A stretch of 64,000 nucleotides of DNA from Tumebacillus sp. BK434 (GCF_004340785.1 NZ_SLXS01000001.1:1116001-1180000); one strand, 5' to 3'. Counted from the first letter of the stretch, positions 28,205-37,211 are shown. Numbers and translations are program-made. The notes: generated from the letters alone by a model not told the origin.

Positions 28205-29331
28205 TATGGCGCCAGACCGCTCTGCACCGCTTGCCAGAACGATTCATCCTCCAGCCCCATGCGCCAGACCGAGACGCCGCCGAGGTTGTAGCGTGTGGTC
28301 AGCTTGGTTTTGGCGATGATCGACTTGCCGTTTTCATACCAGACGGTGTGCGCCGAGCCGTCGGCCGCCTTGTAGGTGAAATACGGGGACTGTTTGACCG
28401 CATCCCACTGCGGCGCCGCGCCGGTCGTCGCGAGCAGGCTCGGAATGCCTTTCCAGGTCACCGCTTTGCCTGTGCCAGCCGTCGTGTTCCAGTCGTAGCC
28501 GTAGGCTGGCAGCCCGATGAGAATCTTCGTGGACGGGATCTGCGACACAGCATAGCGGACGACGCTTTCCACCCACGGATAGCCTGCGACCGAGCCGGGC
28601 GCACCCCACGGGCCGTTTTCGTCATACGTCATGAGCTGCACCTGGTCGGCCGCCTGGCCGATCGCCGCATAGTCAAACGCGCCAAACCAGTTCGACGTTG
28701 GGTAGTCGGACGTCTTGGCGGCCATCGACACGACCAGCTGCTTACCGTTCGCGTGCAGGGCCGCCGCCAACTCAGTGACAAACGACGTGTACAGCGGCCG
28801 GTCGGACGGCAGCATGTTTTCAAAATCGACGTTCAGACCGGCAAAACCGTGCGCTGTGACCAGCGTCACGGCGTTGCTGACCGTCTTTTGCCGCAGCTTC
28901 GGGTCGGCGAGCACAGTGTGCGCCAAGTCTTTGTCAAAGCCGCCTTCCGTCTCGTTGGTCAGAGCGGCATACGCCCCGATGTTTTTCGACGCCGCGAGCT
29001 GCAAGCCGTCTGTCGCCGCCGTGCCGGAGATGTCGCCGGTCGCTGTGGCCTGGAAGGTCATCATCGAGACTTGATGGAGGTACGAACTTGATGCGGAAAG
29101 CGAATGATACGAATGTTGATCCCCCGAGTGGTAGACGGTGTAATAACCGAGCACCGTCTTGGCCGCCTGTATGGGCACTGCTGCCGGAGCCGGTTCGGTC
29201 ACCGGCGGCGGAGGCTGCTGTTTTTTCTTCGCATCCGTTCCAGTATCGTTCAGCGTATAGATCAGGGTGAGCACGAGCGAGACGATGGCGAACAACGCGA
29301 TACCGCGCCAAGTTGCGCTTTTCTTTTTCAT
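28204..29331 (-). CDS. Glycoside hydrolase family 18 protein, membrane-anchored or secreted
   Basis: A 375-residue protein with an N-terminal membrane/signal segment (about 8-27), a proline-rich linker (QQPPPPVTEPAPA) and a GH18 barrel. The catalytic strand reads GLNVDFENM, keeping the DxE pair with Glu as proton donor but with Asn in place of the first Asp. Other family segments are QVQLMTYDENGP and ILIGLPAYGYDW. Such proteins in spore formers act on peptidoglycan or chitin-like glycans, often in spore or germination contexts; the true substrate is unknown. Confidence 0.88.
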   Translation of the reverse strand: MKKKSATWRGIALFAIVSLVLTLIYTLNDTGTDAKKKQQPPPPVTEPAPAAVPIQAAKTVLGYYTVYHSGDQHSYHSLSASSSYLHQVSMMTFQATATGDISGTAATDGLQLAASKNIGAYAALTNETEGGFDKDLAHTVLADPKLRQKTVSNAVTLVTAHGFAGLNVDFENMLPSDRPLYTSFVTELAAALHANGKQLVVSMAAKTSDYPTSNWFGAFDYAAIGQAADQVQLMTYDENGPWGAPGSVAGYPWVESVVRYAVSQIPSTKILIGLPAYGYDWNTTAGTGKAVTWKGIPSLLATTGAAPQWDAVKQSPYFTYKAADGSAHTVWYENGKSIIAKTKLTTRYNLGGVSVWRMGLEDESFWQAVQSGLAP

Positions 29332-29437
29332 GCGATCCCCTTCCTAGATAAGCAGATTTTCGTCTACTTACTAGGATAGTAGAATCCCAGAATGAGAGAT
29401 AGCGGTACTATTTACCGATTTATCAACTCCGGAGCGC

Positions 29438-29465
29438 ACAAAAAAGGCTCCCGTTCGGGAGCCTT
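29438..29465 (-). terminator. Terminator of the steA operon
   Basis: AAGGCTCCC and GGGAGCCTT pair around GAAC and are followed by TTTTTT on the minus strand, directly past the MraY-like gene. Confidence 0.93.
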
Positions 29466-29468
29466 GCG

Positions 29469-30335
29469 TTACGCCGACCGCCCCAGCACGTCCAGCCAGC
29501 GGAGCACTCTGTTCTTCTCGATCGTTTCGGACAGCGAGTATTTTTCCGCATACAGATGCACGGCGAGCAGCACGACAAGCCAGGTGAGCAGCACCGGCAG
29601 CGTGCAAGACGCGACGACCAGCATGCCGATGCTGCCGCCGAGCAGGTTGGAGCCGGCGTCGCCCATCATCATCCGCGCCTTCACATCGTCCGGGAAGTAG
29701 GCGAGCACCGCGCCGAGCACCAGCCAAAACGCGGGCGAGTCGAGTGCGCGCAGCGAGAAGACGGCGAGCAGCAGCAGGGTGAACAACACGCCTTTACAGG
29801 CCCGGCCCGGGCGGAGATCGAGCAGGTTGACCAAATTGGCCGACAGCGCGATCACCAGGCTGCCAGCCGCCAGCACCCAACCGGTCAGCCCGAGCAGCCA
29901 CGCCCCGGCGATGCCGGTGCACAGCCCGACAGCCGCTTTGATCAGCCCGGTGGTGACGGTCCGCCCTTTCCACAGCTTTTTCAAATGCCCTTTGATCCCG
30001 GTCACGTCACGGTTGCCCGCCACATCGTCGAGCAGCCCGATCACGACAAATCCCGTGGCGACAAACAGCAGCACGATCATGTCCTGCACCATCGCCCACG
30101 GGATCGGCAGCAGGTCGCTGAGCAGAAAGAACGGCACGATGGTCAGAAACATGCCCAGCCAAAGCGCTGTGCCGAGGCCAACAGGCACGCTTTTGCCCGC
30201 ATAGTTCGGCCGGAGCAGTCCGGCGCTCCGCATCGCTTGCTGCAGCGGCGGCACCAGCCAGCCGGTCAGCAGATAGCCGCCCCAAAACGCCGTCAGCAGC
30301 CCGACGGCCGATCCCGTCAAATACGTGTTCATCAT
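29469..30335 (-). CDS. MraY/WecA-like polyprenyl-phosphate sugar-phosphate transferase (GT4)
   Basis: A roughly 288-residue polytopic membrane protein with about nine helices. It keeps the aspartate pair (VIGLLDD) and the GDAGSN motif of the family, but the NxxxxDG loop reads NLLDLRPGRACK, so it is a divergent clade. Members transfer a sugar-phosphate from a nucleotide donor to a lipid carrier. The start overlaps the GT2 stop (ATGATGA), with AGGTGG just upstream; a reading from 30593 would add 86 residues of antisense-type sequence. It is the last gene of the SteA operon. The acceptor and sugar are unknown. Confidence 0.85.
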   Translation of the reverse strand: MMNTYLTGSAVGLLTAFWGGYLLTGWLVPPLQQAMRSAGLLRPNYAGKSVPVGLGTALWLGMFLTIVPFFLLSDLLPIPWAMVQDMIVLLFVATGFVVIGLLDDVAGNRDVTGIKGHLKKLWKGRTVTTGLIKAAVGLCTGIAGAWLLGLTGWVLAAGSLVIALSANLVNLLDLRPGRACKGVLFTLLLLAVFSLRALDSPAFWLVLGAVLAYFPDDVKARMMMGDAGSNLLGGSIGMLVVASCTLPVLLTWLVVLLAVHLYAEKYSLSETIEKNRVLRWLDVLGRSA

Positions 30336-30994
30336 ATCTGCCACCTGTTCAGGAGCACGCGGGCGATCTGCACAAACTGTTTGCCGCGGTGTAGAAATCC
30401 GCGCAGATTGCGCCCGTACTCGCGGTTTTTCATGTCGACTTCCACTTCCAAGATCCGCATGCCGCCACGGGCTGCATCGATCGTCATCCCCACCTCGACC
30501 CCGTAGCCGTCGCCGAGGTTGCCGATCGCGTCCAAAACGCTGCGGTTCAGCGCCCGCTGCCCGGAGAGCGGCGCCTGCATGTCCACGCCGCACAGCCGCC
30601 GAATGCCGCCGCGGGCGAAATTTTTGACGAGTCCGAACCCGCCTTTCAGCGGCTTGGGCAGGCGGCCGATCGTCAGGTCGCAGCGATTCTCCAGGATCGG
30701 GCGGATCAGCTTCTCAATCTCCACCGCCGTCTCGCACATGTCGGCATCGAGAAAGACGTAGATGTCCGCATCGGCGACGAGCAGGCCGGAGTACAAGGCC
30801 GCCCCTTTGCCGTAGTTGGTGCTGTGCCGGATCACCCGCGCCCCCGCCTCCAGCGCGATGCGGTACGTCTCATCGGTCGAGCCGTCATCGATCACGATGA
30901 TCTCCTCGACGCTGTCGAGGGTGCGCACAGCCAGGATCGTCTGGTCGATGCGATCCGCTTCATTCCACGCCGGGATGAGCACGCTCACTTTCAC
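30332..30994 (-). CDS. Family 2 glycosyltransferase
   Basis: A 220-residue GT-A fold enzyme of the dolichyl-phosphate-mannose synthase-like type. The nucleotide-binding opening VLIPAWNEADRI, the IVIDDGSTDET motif and the DxD-type YVFLDADMCET are present. No C-terminal membrane helix is visible. It begins with GTG in the sequence GTGA, which overlaps the SteB-like stop, with GGAGG ten bases upstream. It could load a lipid carrier with sugar for the neighbouring MraY-like enzyme, but that is inference. Confidence 0.9.
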   Translation of the reverse strand: MKVSVLIPAWNEADRIDQTILAVRTLDSVEEIIVIDDGSTDETYRIALEAGARVIRHSTNYGKGAALYSGLLVADADIYVFLDADMCETAVEIEKLIRPILENRCDLTIGRLPKPLKGGFGLVKNFARGGIRRLCGVDMQAPLSGQRALNRSVLDAIGNLGDGYGVEVGMTIDAARGGMRILEVEVDMKNREYGRNLRGFLHRGKQFVQIARVLLNRWQI

Positions 30995-31896
30995 TGGGCG
31001 CTGACCTCCTTCGCATTGGTGACTTGAGGCAGCAGCGCCTCCGCCGTCTTTTTGACGCCAAAATGCCCCTTCGCGCCACCTAAGATGTCGATCAGCGCGA
31101 CCAGCCCGGTCACTTGGTCGATGTTGTCCACCGTCGAGATTCCCAGCTCCCGGTAGTGCGCGACCGCCGAGTGCGAAACGTCCGACTGCTCCACACAGGC
31201 GGTGTAGAGCTCCTGCTTCTGCAAGGCTTTCAACAGCGGCAGATCGACCGCCGTCAGCCGGCTTTTGCCCGACTCGCCCGCCCCGCCGACCAGCACGACG
31301 CGGTCGGGGCGCACTCCGAGCTCGCCGCTGGCGGTCAGGGCGTTGGTGCTCTGCAAGTAGTCGACCAGCCGGCCGCCCTTTTGCAGATACAGCTCGCGCA
31401 CCAGCAGCTCGGCGAGCGCCTGATGCACCGCTTTGGCCTCTTTGCCCGTCGTCCCTCCGATCGCCTGTAGGAGCGGCTCCTGGCGCACGTCGAGCAAGGG
31501 CAGCGCATTGGTCAGCGCCACGGTGCTGGTCACGTTCGCCCCCGCCGCTTGGAGCTGGGTGAGCAGGCCGGAAAGGTCGGCCGCTTCCAGCTGCAGCACG
31601 GCGACTTTTTGCCCGGCGAGCCGGTCTTTCACATAATGCCCGCCGACTTGGGCAATCACCCGCTCCAACTGATCCTGATCGCGGGTCAGTTCGCCGTTCT
31701 GGCGCTTCAACTTCACATTGTCAGCTTTCGTCTGCGTGTATCGTTCTTCGAGCTGCTCCAAGAGCTGTACCTGCTCTTTGACGATCACCTCTTCACCGAG
31801 CGTCCCCCCGAGCAGGAGCCCGAGGCCAAGCGAGAGAAACACGGCGATCAGCGTCATGATGTGGTACCGGAACCCGTACAGCCTGCTCACCCCCAT
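30991..31896 (-). CDS. SteB/MctB-family membrane protein with coiled coil
   Basis: A 301-residue protein with one N-terminal membrane helix (about 10-30), a coiled coil (about 38-75, EQLEERYTQTKADNVKLKRQ) and an outer-face globular domain. It matches the family labelled copper transporter MctB. In corynebacteria the relative SteB works with SteA in activating cell-separation hydrolases, so the copper label is likely misleading here. The pairing with a SteA-like gene 22 bases upstream supports the SteB reading. The ribosome binding site is weak, and GTG at codon 3 is an alternative start. Confidence 0.8.
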   Translation of the reverse strand: MGVSRLYGFRYHIMTLIAVFLSLGLGLLLGGTLGEEVIVKEQVQLLEQLEERYTQTKADNVKLKRQNGELTRDQDQLERVIAQVGGHYVKDRLAGQKVAVLQLEAADLSGLLTQLQAAGANVTSTVALTNALPLLDVRQEPLLQAIGGTTGKEAKAVHQALAELLVRELYLQKGGRLVDYLQSTNALTASGELGVRPDRVVLVGGAGESGKSRLTAVDLPLLKALQKQELYTACVEQSDVSHSAVAHYRELGISTVDNIDQVTGLVALIDILGGAKGHFGVKKTAEALLPQVTNAKEVSAQ

Positions 31897-31918
31897 GTCT
31901 AGCGCCTAGATCTTGTCT

Positions 31919-33070
31919 TCACGTCACCAACAGCTTCAAGTTCAAATACACCATCTTCAAAAACGACCGGGTCAGCGGATTCAGCCAGGCCAGCACGCCA
32001 AGCGGCACCATCGCCGCACCGACGACCAGACAGGCGGCGCGCCAGTCCACCGCTTTGCAGTACAGTTGCGAGACCCCTTTGGCGTCGACCAGTTTGTTGC
32101 CGATGCGCATCCGTGTCAAGACGGTCGAGGCCATGCCTTTGCGCCCTTTTTCCAGAAAATCGATCATGTTCGAATGCGTGCCGAGTGCGACGATCAGCTC
32201 CGCCCCGTACTCGTGGGCGAGCAGCATCGCCACGTCTTCGCTGGTGCCCGGGGCCGGATAGACGTGCGCCGCCACGTTCAGCTCCGCGACGCGGGCCAGC
32301 CCCGGTGCGCGCCCGTCCGCATAGGCGTGGACGATGATCTCCGCGCCACAGCAAAGTCCGGCGTCGGTCACCGAATCCATGTCGCCGACGATCAGGTCGG
32401 GCCGGAAGCCCGCTTCCAGCAACGCGTCCGCCCCGCCGTCCACGCCGATCAGCACCGGCTTCACGTCGCGGATGTAGGTGGCGACGGCGCGCAGGTCTTC
32501 CTTGTACGTCGGTCCGCGCACCACGACGAGCACGTGCCGGCCGGCCATCTTCGTATATAAGTCAAGCTTCGGCAGATCGCCGAGAAAAAAGTTCTTTTCC
32601 TGCTGCGCGTAGTTCAGCGTGTTTTCCACAAACGAGCGCAGTTCGCTTCTGACGTTCAGCATCGCTTTCGCCATTCTTGCGAGGACCTCCGCTTCGCAAA
32701 GCACCTGCCCTTTGCCGATCACGGCGTCTTCCAGCACGATCAGATTGTCGATCAGCGACACCTGCTGCCCGTCGGCGAGCTGTTCCATCAATTGGGGTGG
32801 CGCTTCGTCGAGCAGCAAGACGCCGGCCCGCACCAGTTTCAACGGCCCGAGGTTCGGATAGCGCCCGGAGATCGAAGCCGCCGTGTTGATCACCGCCTGC
32901 ACTTTCGCCGCGATCAAAGCGTCGGCTGCCACCTCGTCGAGATCTTCATGCGCGATCACGGCGATCTCGTCGGGCAGCAGGCGCTTGACGAGATGTTTCG
33001 TCTTGCGGTCCGCCCGCGCCGGACCGTGCAGCCGAATCCCGCTTCCCTTCTTCTCCAGCGCAAAACGCAT
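31919..33070 (-). CDS. SteA-like protein (putative cytokinetic-ring protein)
   Basis: A 383-residue protein whose middle (about 180-330) has thiamine pyrophosphokinase-like features (LIGVDGGADALLEAGFRPDLIVGDMDSV) and whose C-terminus carries one or two membrane helices (residues about 345-375). This architecture matches SteA of actinobacteria, which localises to the division site with SteB. Length and gene order agree. The thiamine kinase label would be wrong on context. It is the first gene of the four-gene operon; ribosome sites AAGGTGG and GGCGGAG precede the ATG. Confidence 0.8.
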   Translation of the reverse strand: MRFALEKKGSGIRLHGPARADRKTKHLVKRLLPDEIAVIAHEDLDEVAADALIAAKVQAVINTAASISGRYPNLGPLKLVRAGVLLLDEAPPQLMEQLADGQQVSLIDNLIVLEDAVIGKGQVLCEAEVLARMAKAMLNVRSELRSFVENTLNYAQQEKNFFLGDLPKLDLYTKMAGRHVLVVVRGPTYKEDLRAVATYIRDVKPVLIGVDGGADALLEAGFRPDLIVGDMDSVTDAGLCCGAEIIVHAYADGRAPGLARVAELNVAAHVYPAPGTSEDVAMLLAHEYGAELIVALGTHSNMIDFLEKGRKGMASTVLTRMRIGNKLVDAKGVSQLYCKAVDWRAACLVVGAAMVPLGVLAWLNPLTRSFLKMVYLNLKLLVT

Positions 33071-33093
33071 CTCCGCCTTCCACCTTTCCCCAA

Positions 33094-33132
33094 ATAAAAA
33101 ACGGCTACCCTTATTATGGAACAGGCAGCCGT
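33094..33132 (-). terminator. Hairpin with U-tract in the steA leader
   Basis: ACGGCT and AGCCGT, with further inner pairs, enclose an AT-rich loop and are followed by TTTTTT on the minus strand. The T-run ends only 24 bases before the steA ATG, so it is either an attenuator in the steA leader or a terminator that isolates steA from upstream transcripts. Confidence 0.65.
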
Positions 33133-33162
33133 CAGATTATCCCTGAGATGGAAATATGCAGA

Positions 33163-33200
33163 AAAGAAAAAGAGACCCTTGGCTCGAAATCAGGGTCTCT
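33163..33200 (-). terminator. Terminator downstream of the moaACB operon
   Basis: AGAGACCCT and AGGGTCTCT pair around 12 bases and are followed by TTTTTCTTTT on the minus strand. It lies about 200 bases past moaB and just past the small Cys-containing ORF. The rest of 33133-33398 holds two more small dyads (see findings). Confidence 0.88.
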
Positions 33201-33205
33201 GTTTC

Positions 33206-33286
33206 CTATAAGCTCGATCCGTCCCCACATTCTGCACAAACAGAATGACTGTTGTTGGGGAACTTGCACTCGTCTGCGCTAGCCAT
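33206..33286 (-). CDS. Possible 26-residue Cys-containing peptide
   Basis: A short frame, MASADE then CKFPNNSHSVCAECG, ends directly before a strong terminator. The CxxC pair plus a preceding Cys and His could bind a metal. The ribosome binding site is poor (no GGAGG), which is the main argument against. The frame is open upstream but has no better start until it enters moaB. Listed because it fills otherwise unexplained transcribed space. Confidence 0.25.
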   Translation of the reverse strand: MASADECKFPNNSHSVCAECGDGSSL

Positions 33287-33398
33287 TTCGCAAATGAGCG
33301 GAGCCGTTCTTGTGGGTCTTACATATATGTAAGATGTTTTTCGAGGTGAAAAAGTTTCACCAAGAAAAAAGTTTTTTAGCAAGTTGACTACATGCTGC

Positions 33399-33890
33399 TT
33401 ACTTATGCTCGCCCATCTTGCCCTGCAAAATCTCCAACGCATGCGGCAACACCGGCAGGAGCACTTCCAGACATTCGCGGACGCCTTTTGGGCTGCCTGG
33501 CAGGTTGATGATCAGCGTGTTGCCCCGCGTGCCGACTACAGCGCGCGACAACATCGCAAACTTGGTCTTCTGCAGGGAGACGGCCCGCATCGCTTCCGCC
33601 ATGCCCGGCACTTCCCGCTCGATCACCGCCAAAGTCGCTTCCGGGGTCACATCGCGCTTGGCGAGGCCCGTTCCGCCCGTTGTGACGATGAGGTCAAGAT
33701 TTAACTCGTCACAGTAGGTTACCATAGAATTGCGCAAAATGTCAAATTCATCGGGCACGACCTGATAGACGACCACTTCGCCGCCGATGTCGAGCATCAT
33801 TTCGCGGATCACCTGTCCGCTCAAGTCTTCGCGTTCCCCGCGCGCCCCTTTGTCGCTGGAGGTGAGGATGCCGACTTTCCACGCGCTCAT
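33399..33890 (-). CDS. moaB: Molybdopterin adenylyltransferase-type protein (MoaB/MogA)
   Basis: A 163-residue MoCF-fold protein that adenylylates molybdopterin ahead of metal insertion. Typical segments are [20 protein letters not shown], the [21 protein letters not shown] active-site loop and [18 protein letters not shown]. The start overlaps the moaC stop by four bases (ATGA). Gene-order names differ between MoaB and MogA; the sequence alone does not separate them. Confidence 0.92.
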   Translation of the reverse strand: MSAWKVGILTSSDKGARGEREDLSGQVIREMMLDIGGEVVVYQVVPDEFDILRNSMVTYCDELNLDLIVTTGGTGLAKRDVTPEATLAVIEREVPGMAEAMRAVSLQKTKFAMLSRAVVGTRGNTLIINLPGSPKGVRECLEVLLPVLPHALEILQGKMGEHK

Positions 33891-34375
33891 CTCGCCGTCT
33901 CCTCCCGGTGGAAATCGCCGTTTTTGCCACCCGTCTTCTCCAGCAGCGAGACGTTTTGAATCGTCATCGCTTTGTCAACCGCTTTGCACATGTCATAGAC
34001 GGTCAAGGCGGCGGCCGTGACGGCGGTCAGCGCCTCCATCTCCACGCCCGTCACGTAGGTCGTGGCGACGGTGGCGAAAACGTTCAGTGCGTCCTCCCCC
34101 GCTTCTTCAAAAGAGATGTCGACTTTGGTCAGCGGCAGCGGATGGCACATCGGGATGATCTCCGACGTCTTTTTCGCCGCCATGATCCCGGCAACTTGTG
34201 CGACGGCAAGCACGTCGCCTTTTTTCATTTTGCCGGCGCGGATCAATTGCAAGGTCTCGCGGCGCATCTCGATGCGAGCAAACGCGGTGGCTGAGCGTTT
34301 GGTGACCTCTTTTTGCGTAACGTCAACCATGTGAGCGCGGCCCTGTTCATTAAAATGGGTCAGTTTCTCTTCCAC
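33887..34375 (-). CDS. moaC: Cyclic pyranopterin monophosphate synthase
   Basis: A 162-residue MoaC, which works with MoaA to turn GTP into cPMP. Family motifs are [17 protein letters not shown] near the N-terminus, the [16 protein letters not shown] loop and the [23 protein letters not shown] helix. It lies 15 bases downstream of moaA and overlaps moaB. Confidence 0.96.
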   Translation of the reverse strand: MEEKLTHFNEQGRAHMVDVTQKEVTKRSATAFARIEMRRETLQLIRAGKMKKGDVLAVAQVAGIMAAKKTSEIIPMCHPLPLTKVDISFEEAGEDALNVFATVATTYVTGVEMEALTAVTAAALTVYDMCKAVDKAMTIQNVSLLEKTGGKNGDFHREETAR

Positions 34376-34390
34376 GATCTGCTCTCCCCG

Positions 34391-35389
34391 TCAACCCCCG
34401 ATCTGCGACATGCGCCGCAAGGTCGGATTGTGCGATTTTTCTTCACCTTGTAACGCCTTGGCCATCTCATGCGTCTCCGGCTTGGCGTCGAGCGCGCGCA
34501 AGAACAGCTGTGTCAGCTTCTCTTCGTCGCCGAGCGCCTGTTTCACGTTAAACTCGTCTTCCCAGTACAAGCATGGCTTGAGGTTGCCGTCTGCCGTTAA
34601 GCGCAGCCGGTTGCAGCTCTGGCAGAAATGATCGCTGACCGGGTGGATCAGGCCAAACGCGCCTTTCGCGCCGGGGATCTGGTAGTTCTCCGCCGGGCCA
34701 TTGCCTTTGATGCCCTGCGTCAGCTTGAGCGGCTCAAAGCCCAGGAGCCGGCAGCGTTCGAGCACCGTCTCCAAGGGCAGGTAGCTCGCCTTCCAGTCCT
34801 CGCCTTCATGCCCGATCGGCATATATTCAATAAAGCGCACCGTCACATGGCGTTCGATCGACAGGCGCAAAAAGTCGTCGATCTCGTCATCGTTGAACCC
34901 TTTCATTAGCACGACGTTGAGCTTGACCGGATCGAAGCCTACCTCATACGATTTCTCCACAGCATCCAGCACACGGAAGAGATCGCCACCGCGGGTGATC
35001 TGGGCAAAGCGCTCCGGCTGCAGCGAGTCGAGCGAGATGTTGACGCGGGTGATCCCCGCCGCTTTCAGCGCCTGCGCCCGCTGGGCCAGATAGATGCCGT
35101 TGGTGGTCAGCGCGATGTCGTCGATGCCCGGAATGGCCGACAGCCTCCCGATCAGCGTCTCCAGGTTCGGGCGCACCAGCGGTTCGCCGCCGGTGATGCG
35201 CAGCCGGCGCACGCCAAGCTTCGCCGCCACCGTGACCACTTCGGTGATCTCGTCAAAAGACAGGTAGTGCGACGGCTCCAAAAACGGCAAGCCCTCTTCC
35301 GGCATGCAGTAGCGGCAGCGCAAATTGCAGCGGTCGGTGACCGAGATGCGCAGATAATCATGGACGCGCTGGAACTTATCGATCAACAT
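34391..35389 (-). CDS. moaA: GTP 3',8-cyclase
   Basis: A 332-residue radical SAM enzyme for the first step of molybdenum cofactor synthesis. The N-terminal 4Fe-4S motif CNLRCRYC is intact, and the C-terminal second-cluster cysteines occur in [19 protein letters not shown]. The tail carries a penultimate double glycine (QIGG), as in functional MoaA. The start is the ATG at 35389 behind AAAGGGGGAA; a longer frame to 35491 would run into the divergent promoter region. Confidence 0.96.
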   Translation of the reverse strand: MLIDKFQRVHDYLRISVTDRCNLRCRYCMPEEGLPFLEPSHYLSFDEITEVVTVAAKLGVRRLRITGGEPLVRPNLETLIGRLSAIPGIDDIALTTNGIYLAQRAQALKAAGITRVNISLDSLQPERFAQITRGGDLFRVLDAVEKSYEVGFDPVKLNVVLMKGFNDDEIDDFLRLSIERHVTVRFIEYMPIGHEGEDWKASYLPLETVLERCRLLGFEPLKLTQGIKGNGPAENYQIPGAKGAFGLIHPVSDHFCQSCNRLRLTADGNLKPCLYWEDEFNVKQALGDEEKLTQLFLRALDAKPETHEMAKALQGEEKSHNPTLRRMSQIGG

Positions 35390-35473
35390 GGGGGATTCCC
35401 CCTTTCCTAGAAAACTCATGTCAACTATTATATCATAAGGAAGAGCCTGAAGATAAAAAAGGAGTATCCCGCT

Positions 35474-36178
35474 ATGAATCTGTCCGTACAATTATTCGCA
35501 GGCGTGGCCGAAGCGGTCGGCGCCCGCCTGTGGGAAGCCGAGCTTCCGGCAGGCGCCACAGTCGCCGGCCTGTTTGCTGAACTGGCCAGCCAGCATCCGC
35601 AGGCGGAGCCGGTGCTGCGCATCTCCTTTGCCTCGGTCAATCAGCAGTTTGCACCGCCTGACACCGTGCTGCAGGCCGGGGATGAAGTCGCGATCCTCCC
35701 GCCCGTTTCCGGCGGGCAGGATGTGCCGTTTGAGATCACCGCAGCCCCTTTGTCTGTTGACGCGGTTTTGCAAAAAGTGCGCCATCCGCTGTGCGGCGCG
35801 ATCAACCTGTTTGTCGGCACGGTGCGCGAACTGACGCAAGGCAAGCGCACCGTGTTTTTGGAATATGAAGCGTACGCACCGATGGCGGTGAAGATGATGG
35901 AGCAGATCGCCGCCGAGATCGAAGCACAGTGGCCGGGCACGCGCGTGGCGATGTCGCACCGCATCGGGAAGCTGGAAATCGAAGACGCAGCGGTGGTGAT
36001 CGCCGTCGCCACGCCGCACCGCACCGCTTCCTACGAAGCGGGCCGCTATGCGATCGAGCGCTTGAAAGAGATCGTTCCGATCTGGAAAAAAGAAATCTGG
36101 GCGGACGGAACGGAGTGGATCGGCCATCAGCAAGGGCCGTGGAATCCGCTGCGTCCGGGCACGGAGAGGACGGAGTAA
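35474..36178 (+). CDS. MoaD-MoaE fusion (molybdopterin synthase, both subunits)
   Basis: A 234-residue fusion. Residues 1-81 are a ubiquitin-like MoaD ending in VSGG (Gly80-Gly81), and residues about 84-225 are MoaE, with the active-site features [20 protein letters not shown] and the late [10 protein letters not shown] lysines. In free MoaD the GG must be C-terminal to receive sulfur. Here it is internal, so either the chain is cleaved after Gly81, as reported for MoaX of Mycobacterium tuberculosis, or a separate MoaD exists. Divergent from moaA, with 84 bases between starts; the MoeB-like gene follows after three bases. Confidence 0.9.
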   Translation: MNLSVQLFAGVAEAVGARLWEAELPAGATVAGLFAELASQHPQAEPVLRISFASVNQQFAPPDTVLQAGDEVAILPPVSGGQDVPFEITAAPLSVDAVLQKVRHPLCGAINLFVGTVRELTQGKRTVFLEYEAYAPMAVKMMEQIAAEIEAQWPGTRVAMSHRIGKLEIEDAAVVIAVATPHRTASYEAGRYAIERLKEIVPIWKKEIWADGTEWIGHQQGPWNPLRPGTERTE

Positions 36179-36181
36179 AGG

Positions 36182-37210
36182 ATGGACCTGGAGCGTTATT
36201 CAAGACAGCTATTATTTTCCGGCATCGGGGAAGCCGGTCAGCGCCGCTTGATCGACAGCCGCGTGGCGGTAGTCGGAATGGGCGCGCTGGGCACGGTGCT
36301 GGCCAACCATATGGTGCGGGCGGGTGTCGGGTTCGTCCGGCTGATCGACCGCGATTTTGTGGAAACGTCCAACTTGCAGCGCCAGATGCTCTATACGGAG
36401 CAGCACGCAGAAGCCGGGCTGCCCAAGGCGATCGCAGCGGCTGACATGCTGCGCGCGGTGAACTCGCAGGTGGAGATCGAGCCGGTCGTCGCCGACCTGA
36501 CCTGGCAAAATGCGGAGGAGCTGCTCGCCGACGTCGATCTGGTGCTCGACGGCAGCGACAATTTCCAAGTTCGCTTTCTGGTCAACGATGTCTGTGTAAA
36601 AAACGGGATTCCCTGGGTCTACGGCGGCGGCGTCTCCGCCAACGGGATGACGATGCCGATCCTCCCCGGCGAGATGCCTTGCCTGCGCTGCCTGTTCGAT
36701 GCAGCGCCGGCGCCGGGCACGACGGCGACCTGCGACACGGCCGGGGTGCTTGGGCCGATCATCCATATCATCGCCTCGTATCAGGCGGTGGAAGCGTTGA
36801 AAATTCTGGTCGGCGCCACTGAGAAAGTTCGCCGCACGATGCTGAACGTGGGGATCTGGGATTTCTCCACCTCCTCGATCGACATCGCCCAAGCGAAGCG
36901 CCCCGACTGCGTGTGCTGCGGGCAGCGCGAATTCGAGTATCTGCAGCCGGTCACAGGCGATGATGCGATCTCCCTTTGTGGCCGCAATTCGATCCAGATC
37001 TCGCCTGCCGAGCCGTGGGAGGTCGATCTCAACGCGATGGCCGCGCGACTCTCGCACAGCGGCAACGTCGAGCAAAACAAGTTCCTCGTCCGCTTCTCTG
37101 CGACCGACGACATCCGCCTCGTGATCTTCGCCGACGGCCGCGTTCTCGTCCAAGGCACCGATGAGATCAGCGTCGCGCGCAGTTTGTACGCGAAATACAT
37201 TGGTATGTAA
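36182..37210 (+). CDS. MoeB/ThiF-type sulfur-carrier adenylyltransferase
   Basis: A 342-residue E1-like enzyme. The nucleotide loop VAVVGMGALGTVLA, the arginine in SNLQRQMLYTE, the DGSDNFQVRF loop, the conserved Cys in TCDTAGVLGP and the two zinc-binding CxxC pairs (CLRC, CVCC) are intact. A short C-terminal domain (about 262-342, ending in IFADGRVLVQGT) is typical of Gram-positive MoeB/ThiF. It should adenylate the MoaD C-terminus, and the three-base gap after the MoaD-MoaE fusion supports this; ThiS activation is an alternative. Confidence 0.92.
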   Translation: MDLERYSRQLLFSGIGEAGQRRLIDSRVAVVGMGALGTVLANHMVRAGVGFVRLIDRDFVETSNLQRQMLYTEQHAEAGLPKAIAAADMLRAVNSQVEIEPVVADLTWQNAEELLADVDLVLDGSDNFQVRFLVNDVCVKNGIPWVYGGGVSANGMTMPILPGEMPCLRCLFDAAPAPGTTATCDTAGVLGPIIHIIASYQAVEALKILVGATEKVRRTMLNVGIWDFSTSSIDIAQAKRPDCVCCGQREFEYLQPVTGDDAISLCGRNSIQISPAEPWEVDLNAMAARLSHSGNVEQNKFLVRFSATDDIRLVIFADGRVLVQGTDEISVARSLYAKYIGM

Positions 37211-37211
37211 C

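Noticed and set aside
30335-30593. N-terminal extension of the MraY-like gene to 30593
   Set aside because: The extra 86 residues overlap the GT2 gene out of frame, are Arg-rich, and the ATGA overlap with AGGTGG marks the true start.
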